Shown: one piece after another, positions 1-10,048 of the stretch
Layout: the number at the start of each line of letters is the position of its first letter
Position numbering within the stretch: position 1 is the first letter of the stretch
Source of the DNA: Planctomyces sp. SH-PL14
Lineage (GTDB): Bacteria > Planctomycetota > Planctomycetia > Planctomycetales > Planctomycetaceae
Direction of reading: 5' to 3'
Assembly (NCBI RefSeq): GCF_001610835.1
Contig: NZ_CP011270.1
Location: forward strand, 4,234,001-4,298,000
Length of the DNA: 64,000 nucleotides
Program-made: the position numbers and the translations under genes
The notes under the pieces: model-generated
The model's input: only the letters and a program-made list of their open reading frames with translations
Databases searched by the model: none
What the model was told of the DNA's origin: nothing

Positions 1-2
1 TC

Positions 3-1712
3 TGGAAGCAGCGGGACGCGTATGTCCAGCTCCGCGAAAACGGGCTCCCCCGGAGCATGGTCTGTCTCGACACGAACATCGCTCCGCAGTCCGCCCCGGA
101 AGTCGTCGCGACCGTCCTGCCGCTCGTCGTCCACCGCGACCCGCAGTCGATCCTGTTCCTGGGGATGAACTCCCCGGCAAGCCTCGCCACGACCCTGCAG
201 TTCCCGATCTTCTCCATCCGCTGCATCGAGCGGGATCCGGCAATCCGCCAGATCATCGAGACGCAGCTCGAACCGAACTGCCAGACCTCGATCTTCCGCG
301 ATGAACGAGTCCAGTGGGAATCGGCCGACCCGTTCCTCGCCGCCCGGGCGACGCACGACCGGACCTACGACGTCATCGTCGCCCAGGACGGGCAGTCGAT
401 GCCGTGGCGGTCCGCCCCCCGCTGGACCCGCGATCACTTTCGCTCGGTCGCGGCCCTTCTGGGCGAGACGGGGCTGTTCTGCCAGCGGATGAACTACGGC
501 GATGTGACGGACCGGCCGGTCCGCGAAGTCGCCGCGACGCTGCGGAACGCCTTCGCCCACGTCACGATCGTCGAACCGCTCCCCGGCGAGCTCCTGTTCC
601 TGTGCTCGAACGCCGAGCCAGTGGTCCTCAACGAGCACCTCATGAGCCGGCTCGACAAGGGGCACGTCCGCCACACCCTCGGCCGGATGGGCTGGGACTG
701 GTCGGTCGTCATGGGACTCTCGTACATCCCGTCCGACGTGGTCGACGAGTTCATCGACGACGCCCCGGTCAATTCGGCGACCAACGCCCGCTTCGTGACG
801 ACGCTTCCGCAGGAGGTTTACTGCTGGGGCGCGAAGTGGAACGCGGTCAAGATGGCCCTCGCCAGCTGCAGCACGACCGCCATCCGCCGCTTCGAGAAAG
901 AGAGCGCCGAGCTGTTCGACGTCAGCAAGCGGTTCGAGGACATCCAGCTCGCCAGCAAGATCGTCGGCGCGCACCCGGATGAGTTCTGGGAGTATCGCAA
1001 GTCGCTGCGGGACCGCCTCAAGGACCGGCCGCGGACCGCGATCGTCCAGGTTCAGCACGAAGGACTGCAGTATGGACTGCACGCGGAGGACGCGCGGCGG
1101 AAGGAGTACCTGATCGCCCTCGGAAAGGCCGCGTCCGCCGAGCAACCGACGATTGCCCTCGTCTCCGAGATGGCCGCCTTCGCGGAGCCGTTCGATCCGC
1201 TGCTCTCGCCGTTCGTCCACGAAGAGGCGGCTCGCCTGTACGGCAAGTGCGCCGAGCCGGCCCACGAGGCGGCCTTTAACCACTGGCGGCACGCCGTCTA
1301 CTACGGCACCGGCCAGGACCGCTCGGTCCGCAACGTCGTCTCGGCGGTCCAGACGCTTCACGATCATCCGGAAAGCGTTCCCGATCCGCTCCAGCGGTGG
1401 GACGCCCTGCAGTCGCTCCTCGAGGTCATGCGGGAGCGGTGGATCATCCGGGCTCAACTCGCCCGGACCAACAAGTCGAAGTTCGAAGCGGTCGACCTGA
1501 GCCGGAGCATCGCCGCCGCCGAAGCGGCCATCGACGACCTGGACGCCCTCGCGCGGGAAGTCGGTCCGGCCGCGGAAGGCTGGGAGATGCGGAAGAAGAT
1601 CATCGAGCGGGACCTGATCCGCGATCTGGAAGGGTACCGGTCGATCCAGACCGCGCGGGCCGATGCCGAGAAGCGGTCGGCCAACACGCCGCCGCCAGGG
1701 ACCGTGCGGTAG
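3..1712 (+). CDS. Spermidine synthase-like (class I methyltransferase fold) protein, 5-prime end missing
   Basis: The reading frame is already open at the left edge (codons for WKQRDAYVQLRENG precede the first internal ATG at 57), so the true start lies outside the window. The visible 569 residues begin with a Rossmann-like block: a strand ending ILFLGMNS, an acidic turn IERDP, then YDVIVAQD and a later strand GLFCQRM. This matches the layout of the polyamine-synthase-like domain found in large planctomycete proteins. The usual glycine-rich SAM loop is poorly conserved, so catalysis is uncertain. The last 250 residues look helical and have no domain I recognise. The stop at 1710-1712 is followed by a 110-base gap before the next gene on the same strand. 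Assignment to the spermidine-synthase-like superfamily is moderately sure; the substrate is unknown. Confidence 0.6.
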   Translation, partial: WKQRDAYVQLRENGLPRSMVCLDTNIAPQSAPEVVATVLPLVVHRDPQSILFLGMNSPASLATTLQFPIFSIRCIERDPAIRQIIETQLEPNCQTSIFRDERVQWESADPFLAARATHDRTYDVIVAQDGQSMPWRSAPRWTRDHFRSVAALLGETGLFCQRMNYGDVTDRPVREVAATLRNAFAHVTIVEPLPGELLFLCSNAEPVVLNEHLMSRLDKGHVRHTLGRMGWDWSVVMGLSYIPSDVVDEFIDDAPVNSATNARFVTTLPQEVYCWGAKWNAVKMALASCSTTAIRRFEKESAELFDVSKRFEDIQLASKIVGAHPDEFWEYRKSLRDRLKDRPRTAIVQVQHEGLQYGLHAEDARRKEYLIALGKAASAEQPTIALVSEMAAFAEPFDPLLSPFVHEEAARLYGKCAEPAHEAAFNHWRHAVYYGTGQDRSVRNVVSAVQTLHDHPESVPDPLQRWDALQSLLEVMRERWIIRAQLARTNKSKFEAVDLSRSIAAAEAAIDDLDALAREVGPAAEGWEMRKKIIERDLIRDLEGYRSIQTARADAEKRSANTPPPGTVR

Positions 1713-1822
1713 TCCGCCGGCCGGATGGCCGAAGTCGGCGGCCCGACGGCTGAAGACTCGACGGCCGGTCCCGGGATAGAATCTGGAGTTCCCGTTCCCC
1801 TGACGTGCAAGCGAACCGAATG

Positions 1823-3331
1823 GCCGCGTCCTCCCTCCGCAGCCTGCTGCTCCTCCTGATGCTGCTGTCCGCCGCCGCGCCGGCGCCGGCCCAGGGGATT
1901 CCGCGCAAGACCGACGAGCAGATCTGCCTGGAGGAGTACACCCAGCTCCACCAGGGCTTCGAGAAGTCGATGGAGGACCTGGCCGCCGAGTGCGACCAGC
2001 AGGGACTCAAGACTGCGGCCGCCGTCCTGCGGGCCCGGGCGGCGCGGATCGACCGGCAGACGCTCGACCTTGACGACCTTCCCGAGGAGATCGGCGCCAG
2101 CGTCCCTGACCCGGGGGACACGCTCCAGCAGCGGCAGCACGAGCTCGAATCGCAGTACGCCGCACGCGTCTTCGGGATCTCGCAGAAGGCGATGAAGGCC
2201 GGGAGCATCAACCTGGCGTTCCACCTCGTGCGGGAAGTCGCCTTCCACGACCCCGACCACCTCAATGCCCGGCGGATGCTGGGCTTCGTCAAGAGCGAAG
2301 GCAAGTGGTCCACGCCGTTCGCGCTGGCCCAGGAGCGGCGGGGACTGGTGTGGCACGAGGAGTTCGGCTGGCTCCCCGAGGACCACGTCACCAAGTACGA
2401 GCAGGGGCTGCGGTTCTACCGGAACCGCTGGATGACGAAGGAGCAGGAAGAGGAGCTCCGAAAGGACTTCGACGAGGGGGCCTGGGAGATCGAGACCGAG
2501 CACTTCCGTGTGAAGACAAACCACAGCCTGGAGCGGGGAGTCGAGCTCAGCCGGTCGCTGGAGGGCTTTCACCGGTACTTCGTCCGCGAGTTCTCGACGC
2601 TGTTCAGTTCGCCCCAGCAGATGCGGCAGCTCTTTGACGGCAAGGCGGTCGCCTCGGGGACCGTCGAGAAGCACGACGTCCACTACTACGCGGACCGGAC
2701 CGAATTCGTCACGCGGCTGCGGAGCGAGCCCTATATCGAAGCCTGCAACGGAATCTATCTCCCCCGGAAGCGGACCGCCTACTTCTTCTTCAATCCCCGC
2801 AGCGACGAAGAGCACCTCGAGACGCTGTTCCACGAGGTGACGCATCAACTCCTCAGCGAGAGCACGAAGCAGACGTACGCCATCGCCCAGGAACGGGACT
2901 TCTGGGTCGTCGAGGGACTGGCGTGCTACATGGAGTCGTTCCGGTTGAAATCGGACGGCCAGTACACGGTCGGGTTCCCGCTCCATCGCCGGATCGTCGC
3001 CGCCCAGCGGCACGCCCGGAATCCCCAGGAATTTGTCCCGATCGGCCGCTTCGTCAGCTTCGGCCAGCAGGCGTTTCAGACGGCGGGGGGGAAGCCGGTC
3101 GTCATGCAGAGCGACCTCCAGGTGTACTACGCACAGGCGACGGCGCTCTCGCACTTCTTCCTGCACTACCGGGACGGCATCTACCGCGACGCGTTCATCA
3201 AGTACCTGGGGGAGATCTACAGCCCGGACCGCAGGATCCGCGAGAAGGTGACCCCGCTTAACGTCCGCACCGGCCAGAGCTATTCGTCGCTGGACCAGCA
3301 GTTCAAAGAGTACCTGCAGTCGCTCGAGTGA
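1823..3331 (+). CDS. Secreted DUF1570-type zinc metalloprotease-like protein
   Basis: I chose the ATG at 1823 because it is directly followed by a typical signal peptide (a short start, then LLLLLMLLSAAAPAPAQG with a likely cleavage after AQ). Another ATG 18 bases upstream only adds MQANR. The mature protein is about 480 residues. Near residues 337-341 it has HEVTH, an HExxH zinc-binding and catalytic motif, and EGLA follows with Glu at about 364. That spacing is typical of gluzincin peptidases (MA clan). This arrangement is characteristic of the DUF1570 family, which is abundant in planctomycetes and presumed secreted or periplasmic. The region before the motif is helical, possibly repeat-like. 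I infer a metalloprotease; the substrate is unknown. Confidence 0.75.
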   Translation, partial: AASSLRSLLLLLMLLSAAAPAPAQGIPRKTDEQICLEEYTQLHQGFEKSMEDLAAECDQQGLKTAAAVLRARAARIDRQTLDLDDLPEEIGASVPDPGDTLQQRQHELESQYAARVFGISQKAMKAGSINLAFHLVREVAFHDPDHLNARRMLGFVKSEGKWSTPFALAQERRGLVWHEEFGWLPEDHVTKYEQGLRFYRNRWMTKEQEEELRKDFDEGAWEIETEHFRVKTNHSLERGVELSRSLEGFHRYFVREFSTLFSSPQQMRQLFDGKAVASGTVEKHDVHYYADRTEFVTRLRSEPYIEACNGIYLPRKRTAYFFFNPRSDEEHLETLFHEVTHQLLSESTKQTYAIAQERDFWVVEGLACYMESFRLKSDGQYTVGFPLHRRIVAAQRHARNPQEFVPIGRFVSFGQQAFQTAGGKPVVMQSDLQVYYAQATALSHFFLHYRDGIYRDAFIKYLGEIYSPDRRIREKVTPLNVRTGQSYSSLDQQFKEYLQSLE

Positions 3332-3385
3332 GGCCGGCTCGGAGGTCGCACGGTCGTCTTAAGGCGACGGGCGAAAGCCCCTGCC

Positions 3386-4279
<894 letters not shown>

Positions 4280-4389
4280 GAGGAACCTGCAAGCGGAAGA
4301 AGGTGGGACGCCCCATACGCCGCGCGGCCGCGTTCCGGCCAGCCAGACAACGGCTCAGCCGTCAACGCCTCGCCGGGCGCTGACGGCTG

Positions 4390-4404
4390 TTGGCCAACGG
4401 CCAA
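4390..4404 (-). terminator. Possible hairpin terminator after the isomerase gene
   Basis: A perfect 6-bp stem TTGGCC with GGCCAA and a three-base loop lies 20 bases past the stop of the minus-strand isomerase gene. There is no clear T-run after it, so it could be a rho-dependent or simply structured 3-prime end. Confidence 0.25.
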
Positions 4405-4423
4405 ACGCTATCGGCCAACCGTC

Positions 4424-5368
4424 TCAGCCGATCAGTTCACGGAGCTGCTTGAGGTACTTCGGGATCTCGACCCGCGGGTCTTCCTTCTCCTCGTATTCGA
4501 GGACGAGGTAGCCGCGGTAGCCCGCCTTCTTGAGGATCTCGACGATCCGGCCCATGTCGGCCTTTTCCGGCTTGCCATTCGGGGCGATCGAGACCTTCAC
4601 CTGGGCGTTCACGGCAAAGGGAGCGATCTTCTCCAAGTCGCCGTAGGGGTCGGCGGTCCGGAAGTTTCCGCTGTCGAAGTTCACGCCGAACCATGGGGAG
4701 GACTTCACCCGCCCGACAATCTTGAGGAGCTGCTCCGGAGTCGCCGTGATGCCGCCGTGATTTTCGAGGGCCAGGATCACGCCCTTGGTCGCCGCGTAGG
4801 CGACGGCGTCGTCGATCCCCGCCACGCAGCGGTCGAGGGCTGCTTCCTCGGTGTCCCCCTTCGGAACGTTGCCGGCGAAGATCCGGATGACCGGCGCGCC
4901 GACGAGGGCGGCGTAGTCGATCCACTTCCGCGTCATGGCGACTTCGAATTCGCGGTCGGGGCCGTCCGGCTTGCAGAAGTCATTGCCGATGGCCGTGCCG
5001 GAGACGTCGAGTCCCAGCCGGAAGCACCGCTCCTTGACCTCGTTGAGGTACTCCGGTGTCACTTCGGCCGGGAAGTAGTAGCTCGTCAGCTCGGCGGCAT
5101 CGAGGTCCTGCTCGGCGCAGTAGTCGATGAAATCGAGGAGCGTCATCTTAGGGACGGTCTTCCCCGGCTTCGGCCAGTTCTTCGGGAGCTGGGAGTTGAA
5201 CGAGTAGGCGGCGAGCGAGAGCTTGAAGAACGGTTTTCCGGTCCGCTTGGGCATTTCAGCCGCTCGCAGGCCGGGGGCGATCAGGGTGGCCGCGGAAGCG
5301 GTCAGGGCCGCGAGTGCGGTGCGGCGGGAGACGGGGGGGGATTCGAATGGGGAGGGTGAGGCGGGCAT
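4424..5368 (-). CDS. Tat-exported sugar phosphate isomerase/epimerase-like protein (xylose isomerase-like TIM barrel)
   Basis: From the ATG at 5368 the protein is 314 residues and starts with a twin-arginine signal: SRRTALAALTA near residues 13-23, then a hydrophobic run and an AxA-type cleavage site. An upstream ATG at 5422 would put the arginines too far in. The barrel carries the family blocks: AAYSFN, DAAELTSYYFP, IRIFAGN, ALENHGG (metal Glu), NFDSGNF (metal Asp) and YLVLEYE (last Glu). At the usual metal-binding His position the protein has NAQVKV, a Gln, as I recall for some planctomycete relatives. It is expected outside the cytoplasm; the substrate is unknown. Weak Shine-Dalgarno at both possible starts. 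Confidence 0.8.
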   Translation of the reverse strand: MPASPSPFESPPVSRRTALAALTASAATLIAPGLRAAEMPKRTGKPFFKLSLAAYSFNSQLPKNWPKPGKTVPKMTLLDFIDYCAEQDLDAAELTSYYFPAEVTPEYLNEVKERCFRLGLDVSGTAIGNDFCKPDGPDREFEVAMTRKWIDYAALVGAPVIRIFAGNVPKGDTEEAALDRCVAGIDDAVAYAATKGVILALENHGGITATPEQLLKIVGRVKSSPWFGVNFDSGNFRTADPYGDLEKIAPFAVNAQVKVSIAPNGKPEKADMGRIVEILKKAGYRGYLVLEYEEKEDPRVEIPKYLKQLRELIG

Positions 5369-5504
5369 GGGTGTTTGGCGGGTGACGAGGATGGACGTTG
5401 CGGATGGCGACGTGGCCGTCATGTCACTGTACCGGTCTCGGGCTGTGGGATGAACCGCTGGCGAAGGGTGGGAGCTCGGTGAGTGTGCGAGCGGACGATC
5501 AAAA

Positions 5505-5830
5505 CCGGGGTCCAGGGGGTACCCCTGGTGGGGGATGCAAGGGGGCAACGCCCTCTTGCCCGCCGGAGGCCTGGCCGTCGAGAGATGTCTGAAGGAGTGA
5601 GTGTCTAAGCGCGGACACCGTGTCGTATGCCCCCTCACCAACCCGCGGGAATCACGAAGCCAGCGGTGTGGTGTGAAGGAGTGCTCGTAGCGGGTACCAC
5701 AAAGGGGATGCCCGTTGTTTACCACGGTTCCGCGACGAAAATGCCTCCGGCGGCAAGGGGGTGAGACCCCCTTGACCCCAACTGCCGTCGCACGATGGGT
5801 TTGAGCGAGCAGAGCCGTGCCGGCAAGAAC
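5505..5830 (+). repeat. Dispersed structured repeat, copy R1
   Basis: This is the first of 13 related intergenic copies. In this orientation it reads P1 hairpin (CCAGGGG-GTA-CCCCTGG), P2 (GCAAGGGGGC with GCCCTCTTGC, loop AAC), long-range strand GCCGGAGGC, P4 (TGTCT with GGACA, one U.G), P5 (CCGT with ACGG), the partner strand GCCTCCGGC, then P6 (CAAGGGGGT-GAG-ACCCCCTTG) and the tail ending GCCGGCAAGAAC. It lies between the 5-prime end of the isomerase gene and the 3-prime end of the FmdB-like gene, 57 bases from that stop, antisense to it. Confidence 0.9.
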
Positions 5831-5886
5831 GCCAAGTCGAGACTGCGCGATTCGACACCCCATCTTCACCGAAGCGGCGGGACGGC

Positions 5887-6225
5887 CTACTTTTTCCGCT
5901 TCGACTTGAGGTCCTTGGCCTGGATCGGCCGGTCCTTGCTGATCGTCTGCGGCCCCTTGCCCGCCGCCTTCTCGTACACGCCGTCCCCCGCCTTCACGTA
6001 CTTCGTGAAGCCAAGCTCGCCCAGCCGCTTGTTGTCGTTGGCGCTCTTCTTCATCGCGCTGTCGGACCAGCTCCCACCGATGAACGCCGGCTGGATCACC
6101 CGCCGCACCGGCTGGCCGGTCTCCGGATGCTTCGTCAGCGCAGGGGCCTTGATCGACTGCATAAGCTCGAACTGCTCCCCGTCGGAGCCGTCCTCGTTGA
6201 TGACTTCGTAAACGTAGATCGGCAT
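5887..6225 (-). CDS. FmdB-like small protein without zinc cysteines
   Basis: The 112-residue protein starts MPIYVYEV, which matches the start of FmdB/CxxC-type regulatory zinc ribbons (MPxYEYxC), and continues with a block ending PVRRVIQPAF that matches their PVRRxI segment. I chose the ATG at 6225 for this match; the frame runs further upstream without similarity. The four cysteines that bind zinc in the family are all absent: the protein has no Cys at all. The C-terminal half is basic and ends KSKRKK. I think it is a planctomycete branch of the family that has lost zinc binding. Function unknown. Confidence 0.65.
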   Translation of the reverse strand: MPIYVYEVINEDGSDGEQFELMQSIKAPALTKHPETGQPVRRVIQPAFIGGSWSDSAMKKSANDNKRLGELGFTKYVKAGDGVYEKAAGKGPQTISKDRPIQAKDLKSKRKK

Positions 6226-6470
6226 GGACCTGACACCCTGGGCGGGAGCGGCCTTCGCACGCCGCTCGCTCGACCTCCATTCTATCCCCGGCGGAACGCC
6301 AAACAATCGGGGGCCGGTTTTCCGAGAGGACTGCCGCGGGCGGACGACGCGCGGCAGGCCCCCCTTTGCAAAATCGGGGCGAGGCGATCACTCTTTCTGA
6401 TCCGTTCGATCACCGGTTGACGTTGAGTTCACGCCCCTTTTTCCCTTGCGATTCGGAGAATCGCACCACT

Positions 6471-8360
6471 ATGGCATCCCTTTCGGAATACGCCGAGCGG
6501 ACCCGCCGCCTGCACAACGCCGTGCGCGGCGTGGAGCGGCGGAGCGCCGTGGCCCAGGTTCCCCCGCTCCCCGGACGGGAGTGGTTCGAACTCCTCGAAC
6601 GCAAACTGCTGCCGCAACTGACGGACGACTCCTACCTCGTCGTCGCCGTGGTCGGCGGGACGAACATCGGGAAGAGCTGCGTCTTCAACCACGTCGCCGG
6701 GTTCCGGGCCAGCGCCGTCAGCCCGCTCGCTTCGGGAACCAAACACCCCACCTGCCTCGTCCCGGCCGGATTTCTCCAGCGGCACGACCTCTCGAAAGTC
6801 TTTCCCGGCTTCACCCTCAAGCCCTGGGAAGGGGCCGAGGCTCCCCTGGTCGAAGAAGGGGTCGACTGGCTCTTCTGGCGGGAGTGCCCCGAACTCCCCC
6901 CGAATCTGCTGGTGCTCGACACCCCCGACGTCGACAGCGACGCCAGGATCAACTGGGTCCGCGCGGACAACATCCGCCGCGCCGCGGATGTCCTGCTCGC
7001 CGTCCTGACGCAGCAGAAATACAACGACGCCGCCGTGAAGGAGTTCTTCCGCAACGCGGCGGCCGAAGACAAGGCGTGCCTGATCGTTCTCAATCAGGTG
7101 CTGCTCCCCGAGGACGAGCCGTGGTGGCCGAAGTGGCTGGCGACGTTCTGTCAGGAGACGCAGGTCAAGCCGGAGATCGTCTACATCGCCCCCAACGACC
7201 GCCGGGCGGCGGAACAGAACCGGCTCCCCTTCTATGAGCGCCCCTGGCCACTCCCCGAAGGGGCGTCCGCCTCCGGGCTGGCCGATCCGGACCAGTACAA
7301 CCCCGGTCCGCCGCGTAACCTCCTCGAGGACCTGACAAACCTGCGGTTCGCCGAGATCAAGGTCCGGACCCTCCGGGGGTCGCTGAACCATCTCCTCGAC
7401 GAGTCGGCCGGAGCGCCGGGATATCTCCGCGAGGTCCGGCAGCGGGCGGGGCAGTTCCGCGGGGCGGCGGAGCTGCTGACCGCACACCAGCTCGCGGCGA
7501 CCGACCACTGGCCGGCGATCCCGGCCAGCATCCTGATCGGCGAGCTGCGGAAGTGGTGGGCCGCACAGCGGACCGGGTGGTCCGCCAAGGTCCACGGCTT
7601 CTACAACACCGTCGGCACCGGCCTGGCGTGGCCCTTCAAGAAGGTGGCCGAGCGGATCCAGGGCGAGAGCCGGCCGCCGCTGGAGCTCTATCGCGACCGG
7701 GAGTGGTCGGCGATTCTCGACGTCGTCCAGAAGGTGTTCGACAAGCTGACGTTCATCAGCGAGCTGGGGAATGACCTGCTGAAGCCGCGACTCAACGCTC
7801 TGCTCTCCGGGACGTCGCGGGCGGGGCTGATCGACCTGATCCGCCGACAGCACGCGGCGGTCGACTTCGACCAGATCCTCGAGCACCTCGTGACGGAGCA
7901 GATGAGCGGCTTCCGTGAGGAGAGTCCCGAGTACTACCAGCTCTTCAAGCGGCTCGACGTCCTGGCGGCCGCCGCGCGTCCGGCGACGAGCGTGGCGCTG
8001 TTTGTCACCGGGTTCGGGCCGGTGGGGCATGCCATCGCGCCGGTCGTGACCGACACTGCTCTCCAGGGGGCGCTCCATCTCGCGGGAGACGTCGCGGGGG
8101 GAACGGTCGCGGCGGCGGTGGGGGAGACGGTCATCAGCGGCGGGGCGTCGACCGGCGTCGGGTTTCTGGAGATGCGGTTCCGCCGGCTCCACACCGCGTT
8201 CACGGAACGCCGGGCGCAGTGGCTGGCGGATCTGCTGCGGCAGAACCTGCTCGGGTCCCTTAACGAAGAATTGATGGCCGCCGCGACAATCGATCAGTCG
8301 CCCGAGTTTCGCGCCGCCGAGGAGGCGCTCGTCGCCCTGCGGAGGAACTCGGATGGATGA
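6471..8360 (+). CDS. Large GTPase-like protein with divergent G motifs
   Basis: From the ATG at 6471 (GGAG upstream) the protein is 629 residues. A P-loop GGTNIGKS lies near residues 62-69. LLVLDTPDVDSD fits the Walker B/G3 region, and VLNQVLL stands where the NKxD guanine-specificity motif would be, so base specificity is not secure. The N-terminal 50 residues and most of the C-terminal half are helical, and a weakly hydrophobic, Gly/Ala-rich stretch lies near residues 500-570 (PATSVALFVTGFGPVGHAIAP). The layout resembles dynamin-like or YjdA/YcjX-type GTPases that work at membranes. The next gene overlaps its end by 8 bases and encodes a membrane protein, so the two are probably cotranslated. 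Confidence 0.65.
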   Translation: MASLSEYAERTRRLHNAVRGVERRSAVAQVPPLPGREWFELLERKLLPQLTDDSYLVVAVVGGTNIGKSCVFNHVAGFRASAVSPLASGTKHPTCLVPAGFLQRHDLSKVFPGFTLKPWEGAEAPLVEEGVDWLFWRECPELPPNLLVLDTPDVDSDARINWVRADNIRRAADVLLAVLTQQKYNDAAVKEFFRNAAAEDKACLIVLNQVLLPEDEPWWPKWLATFCQETQVKPEIVYIAPNDRRAAEQNRLPFYERPWPLPEGASASGLADPDQYNPGPPRNLLEDLTNLRFAEIKVRTLRGSLNHLLDESAGAPGYLREVRQRAGQFRGAAELLTAHQLAATDHWPAIPASILIGELRKWWAAQRTGWSAKVHGFYNTVGTGLAWPFKKVAERIQGESRPPLELYRDREWSAILDVVQKVFDKLTFISELGNDLLKPRLNALLSGTSRAGLIDLIRRQHAAVDFDQILEHLVTEQMSGFREESPEYYQLFKRLDVLAAAARPATSVALFVTGFGPVGHAIAPVVTDTALQGALHLAGDVAGGTVAAAVGETVISGGASTGVGFLEMRFRRLHTAFTERRAQWLADLLRQNLLGSLNEELMAAATIDQSPEFRAAEEALVALRRNSDG

Positions 8361-8934
8361 GGCCCCGCCTCTTCCGACGCCGTCGCCCTCCTCCGCAGGC
8401 GGTCCGCTGCCCGCGCTGTCTTCCTTCGTGACGAACGTGGCCTGGGTTTTCATCGTTCTGGGAGGACTGCTGACGGCCATCACCTTCATGCAGAACATCC
8501 TGATCCAGACGCTCCCCTTTCACCGGCCTCAGGCGTCCGCTCCGGATGCCGAGGTCCGGTCGGTGTTCTTCGCCTTCTTCGAGAACTCGATCCGGATCTA
8601 CTTTTTCGCAGTGTTCCTCGTCAGCGCGGGCCTGCTCGGCTCGGCCATCGGCCTGCTCCGCCGCCGGAACTGGGGACGGATCGGGATCCTGTTCGTGCTG
8701 TGGGGCGGGATCGTCTGGATCGTCCTGTCGTGCGGGCTGATGCTGGAGATGATCAGCAGTCCGAACACGAAAGTTCCCCCGGAGATGCGGGGTTCGATGC
8801 TGGCGACCTTCGTGATGATGGGATTGTTTGGCGTCGGCGTGGCAGTCGTCTTTGGTTGGTTGATCCGCTGCCTGACGTCGGAGGCGGTGCGTCGCGAGTT
8901 CTTGTCCGTTGGTGCGTTCGGCACAAAGAGTTGA
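8353..8934 (+). CDS. Four-helix membrane protein coupled to the GTPase gene
   Basis: The 193-residue protein starts at an ATG inside the end of the GTPase gene (8-base overlap), the usual sign of translational coupling. After a Pro/Ser-rich head of about 20 residues it has four hydrophobic segments, beginning roughly at FVTNVAWVFIVLGG, YFFAVFLVSAGLLG, GILFVLWGGIVWIV and FVMMGLFGVGVAVV. I do not recognise a family. Its tight link to a membrane-type GTPase suggests a shared job, but this rests only on gene order. Confidence 0.7.
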   Translation: MDEAPPLPTPSPSSAGGPLPALSSFVTNVAWVFIVLGGLLTAITFMQNILIQTLPFHRPQASAPDAEVRSVFFAFFENSIRIYFFAVFLVSAGLLGSAIGLLRRRNWGRIGILFVLWGGIVWIVLSCGLMLEMISSPNTKVPPEMRGSMLATFVMMGLFGVGVAVVFGWLIRCLTSEAVRREFLSVGAFGTKS

Positions 8935-8941
8935 GGTTCGT

Positions 8942-9733
8942 ATGGTTCGCTGGTTCGGTCTCGTGGTTCTCTTCGTTTCTCTGTCGGTGTCGGCTGCGGA
9001 GCGGTCGGCGGTCGAGATCATTGCTCATCGCGGCGCGTCGCACGACGCTCCTGAGAACACCGTGGCCTCGTTCAAGGCGGCGTGGGCGCAGAACGCCGAT
9101 GGGGCGGAGCTGGATCTGTACCTGACGTCCGACGGCAAGATCGTGGCCTGTCATGACAAGGACATGAAGCGGACCGCCGGGAGCGAGATGCTGGTGGCCA
9201 AGTCGACGTTCGAGCAGCTGCGGGCGCTCGATGTGGGCAAGTGGAAGGGGCCGCAGTTTGCGGGAGAGCGGATCCCGACCTTTCAGGAGATGCTGGCGAC
9301 GCTGCCTGAGGGGAAGAAGGTCTATGTGGAGGTGAAGTGCGGGCCGGAGATTGTTCCGGAGATGATCCGGCAGCTGGAGGCGAGCGGGCGGCCGGCGGCG
9401 TTGACTCCGATCATCTGTTTCAACGCCGAGGTGGTGGCGGCGGTGAAGCGGGCCCGGCCGGATCTGCCGGCGTACTGGCTGAGCGACCTCAAGGAGGGGA
9501 AGACCGCCGAGGTGTTGATTGCGCGGGCCAGGGAGATCCATGCCGACGGACTCGATCTCAAGGCGGGACCGGAGCTTGATCAGGCGTTTGCGGACAAGGT
9601 CCGGGGGGCGGCGTTGCGGCTGGATGTCTGGACGGTCAACGACGCCGCGCTGGCGAAGCGGATGGTGAGTATCGGGGTGCAGGGAATCACGACGGACCGG
9701 CCCGAGTGGCTGCGGGAGCAACTCGCAAAGTAG
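8942..9733 (+). CDS. Secreted glycerophosphodiester phosphodiesterase
   Basis: I chose the ATG at 8942, which opens directly into a signal peptide (MVRWFGLVVLFVSLSVSAAE); the frame extends 33 bases further upstream. The 263-residue protein has the GDPD barrel signature: IIAHRGASHDAPENT at the start of the mature chain, AELDLYLTSDGKIVACHDKDMKRT with the metal-binding Glu, Asp and His, VYVEVKCG, and the C-terminal VWTVND and GITTDRP. The family hydrolyses glycerophosphodiesters to glycerol 3-phosphate and an alcohol. Its signal peptide puts it in the periplasm or outside. It starts 7 bases after the membrane protein gene, so it may be the third gene of that operon. Confidence 0.9.
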   Translation: MVRWFGLVVLFVSLSVSAAERSAVEIIAHRGASHDAPENTVASFKAAWAQNADGAELDLYLTSDGKIVACHDKDMKRTAGSEMLVAKSTFEQLRALDVGKWKGPQFAGERIPTFQEMLATLPEGKKVYVEVKCGPEIVPEMIRQLEASGRPAALTPIICFNAEVVAAVKRARPDLPAYWLSDLKEGKTAEVLIARAREIHADGLDLKAGPELDQAFADKVRGAALRLDVWTVNDAALAKRMVSIGVQGITTDRPEWLREQLAK

Positions 9734-9739
9734 ACCGCT

Positions 9740-10048
9740 CTTGCCGGCACAGCTCCCATAGCTCAAACCCAACGTGCGACGGCAGCCGGGGTCAAGGGGG
9801 CCTCGCCCCCTTGCCGCCGGAGGCGCTTCCATGAGGAACCGTGGAAAGCAACGGATGCCCCCTTTGTGGAACCAGCGTCGAGAACTCACCGCTCGCTCTG
9901 CAATCCCCGTGGGTTGGTGACGGGGCATACGACACGACGTCCGCGCTTGGACACGATCTCCTTCAGACATCTCTCGACGGCCAGGCCTCCGGCGGGCAAA
10001 GGGGATTCTCCCCTCTGCACTCCCTGACCAGGGTGCCCCTGGACCCGG
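9740..10048 (-). repeat. Dispersed structured repeat, copy R2
   Basis: Minus-orientation copy of the family. It begins 7 bases after the stop of the phosphodiesterase gene, with its tail end (GCCGGCAAG on the minus strand) nearest the gene. Its P2 hairpin has loop-closing A-T (GGGGA-GAA-TCCCC) where most copies have C-G, a compensatory change. P6 is the GGGGGC-GAG-GCCCCC type. It ends at CCGGGTCC (minus strand), 80 bases before the next gene. Confidence 0.9.

Noticed and set aside
1454-3166. A 570-codon minus-strand frame opposite the DUF1570 gene
   Set aside because: No domain; the plus strand has a signal peptide and HExxH motif over the same bases.
4424-6391. A 655-codon minus-strand frame joining the isomerase gene, repeat R1 and part of the FmdB-like gene region
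   Set aside because: Only the 4424-5368 part has family similarity and a Tat signal; the rest crosses a noncoding repeat and overlaps another gene, so it is a chance frame in high-GC DNA.
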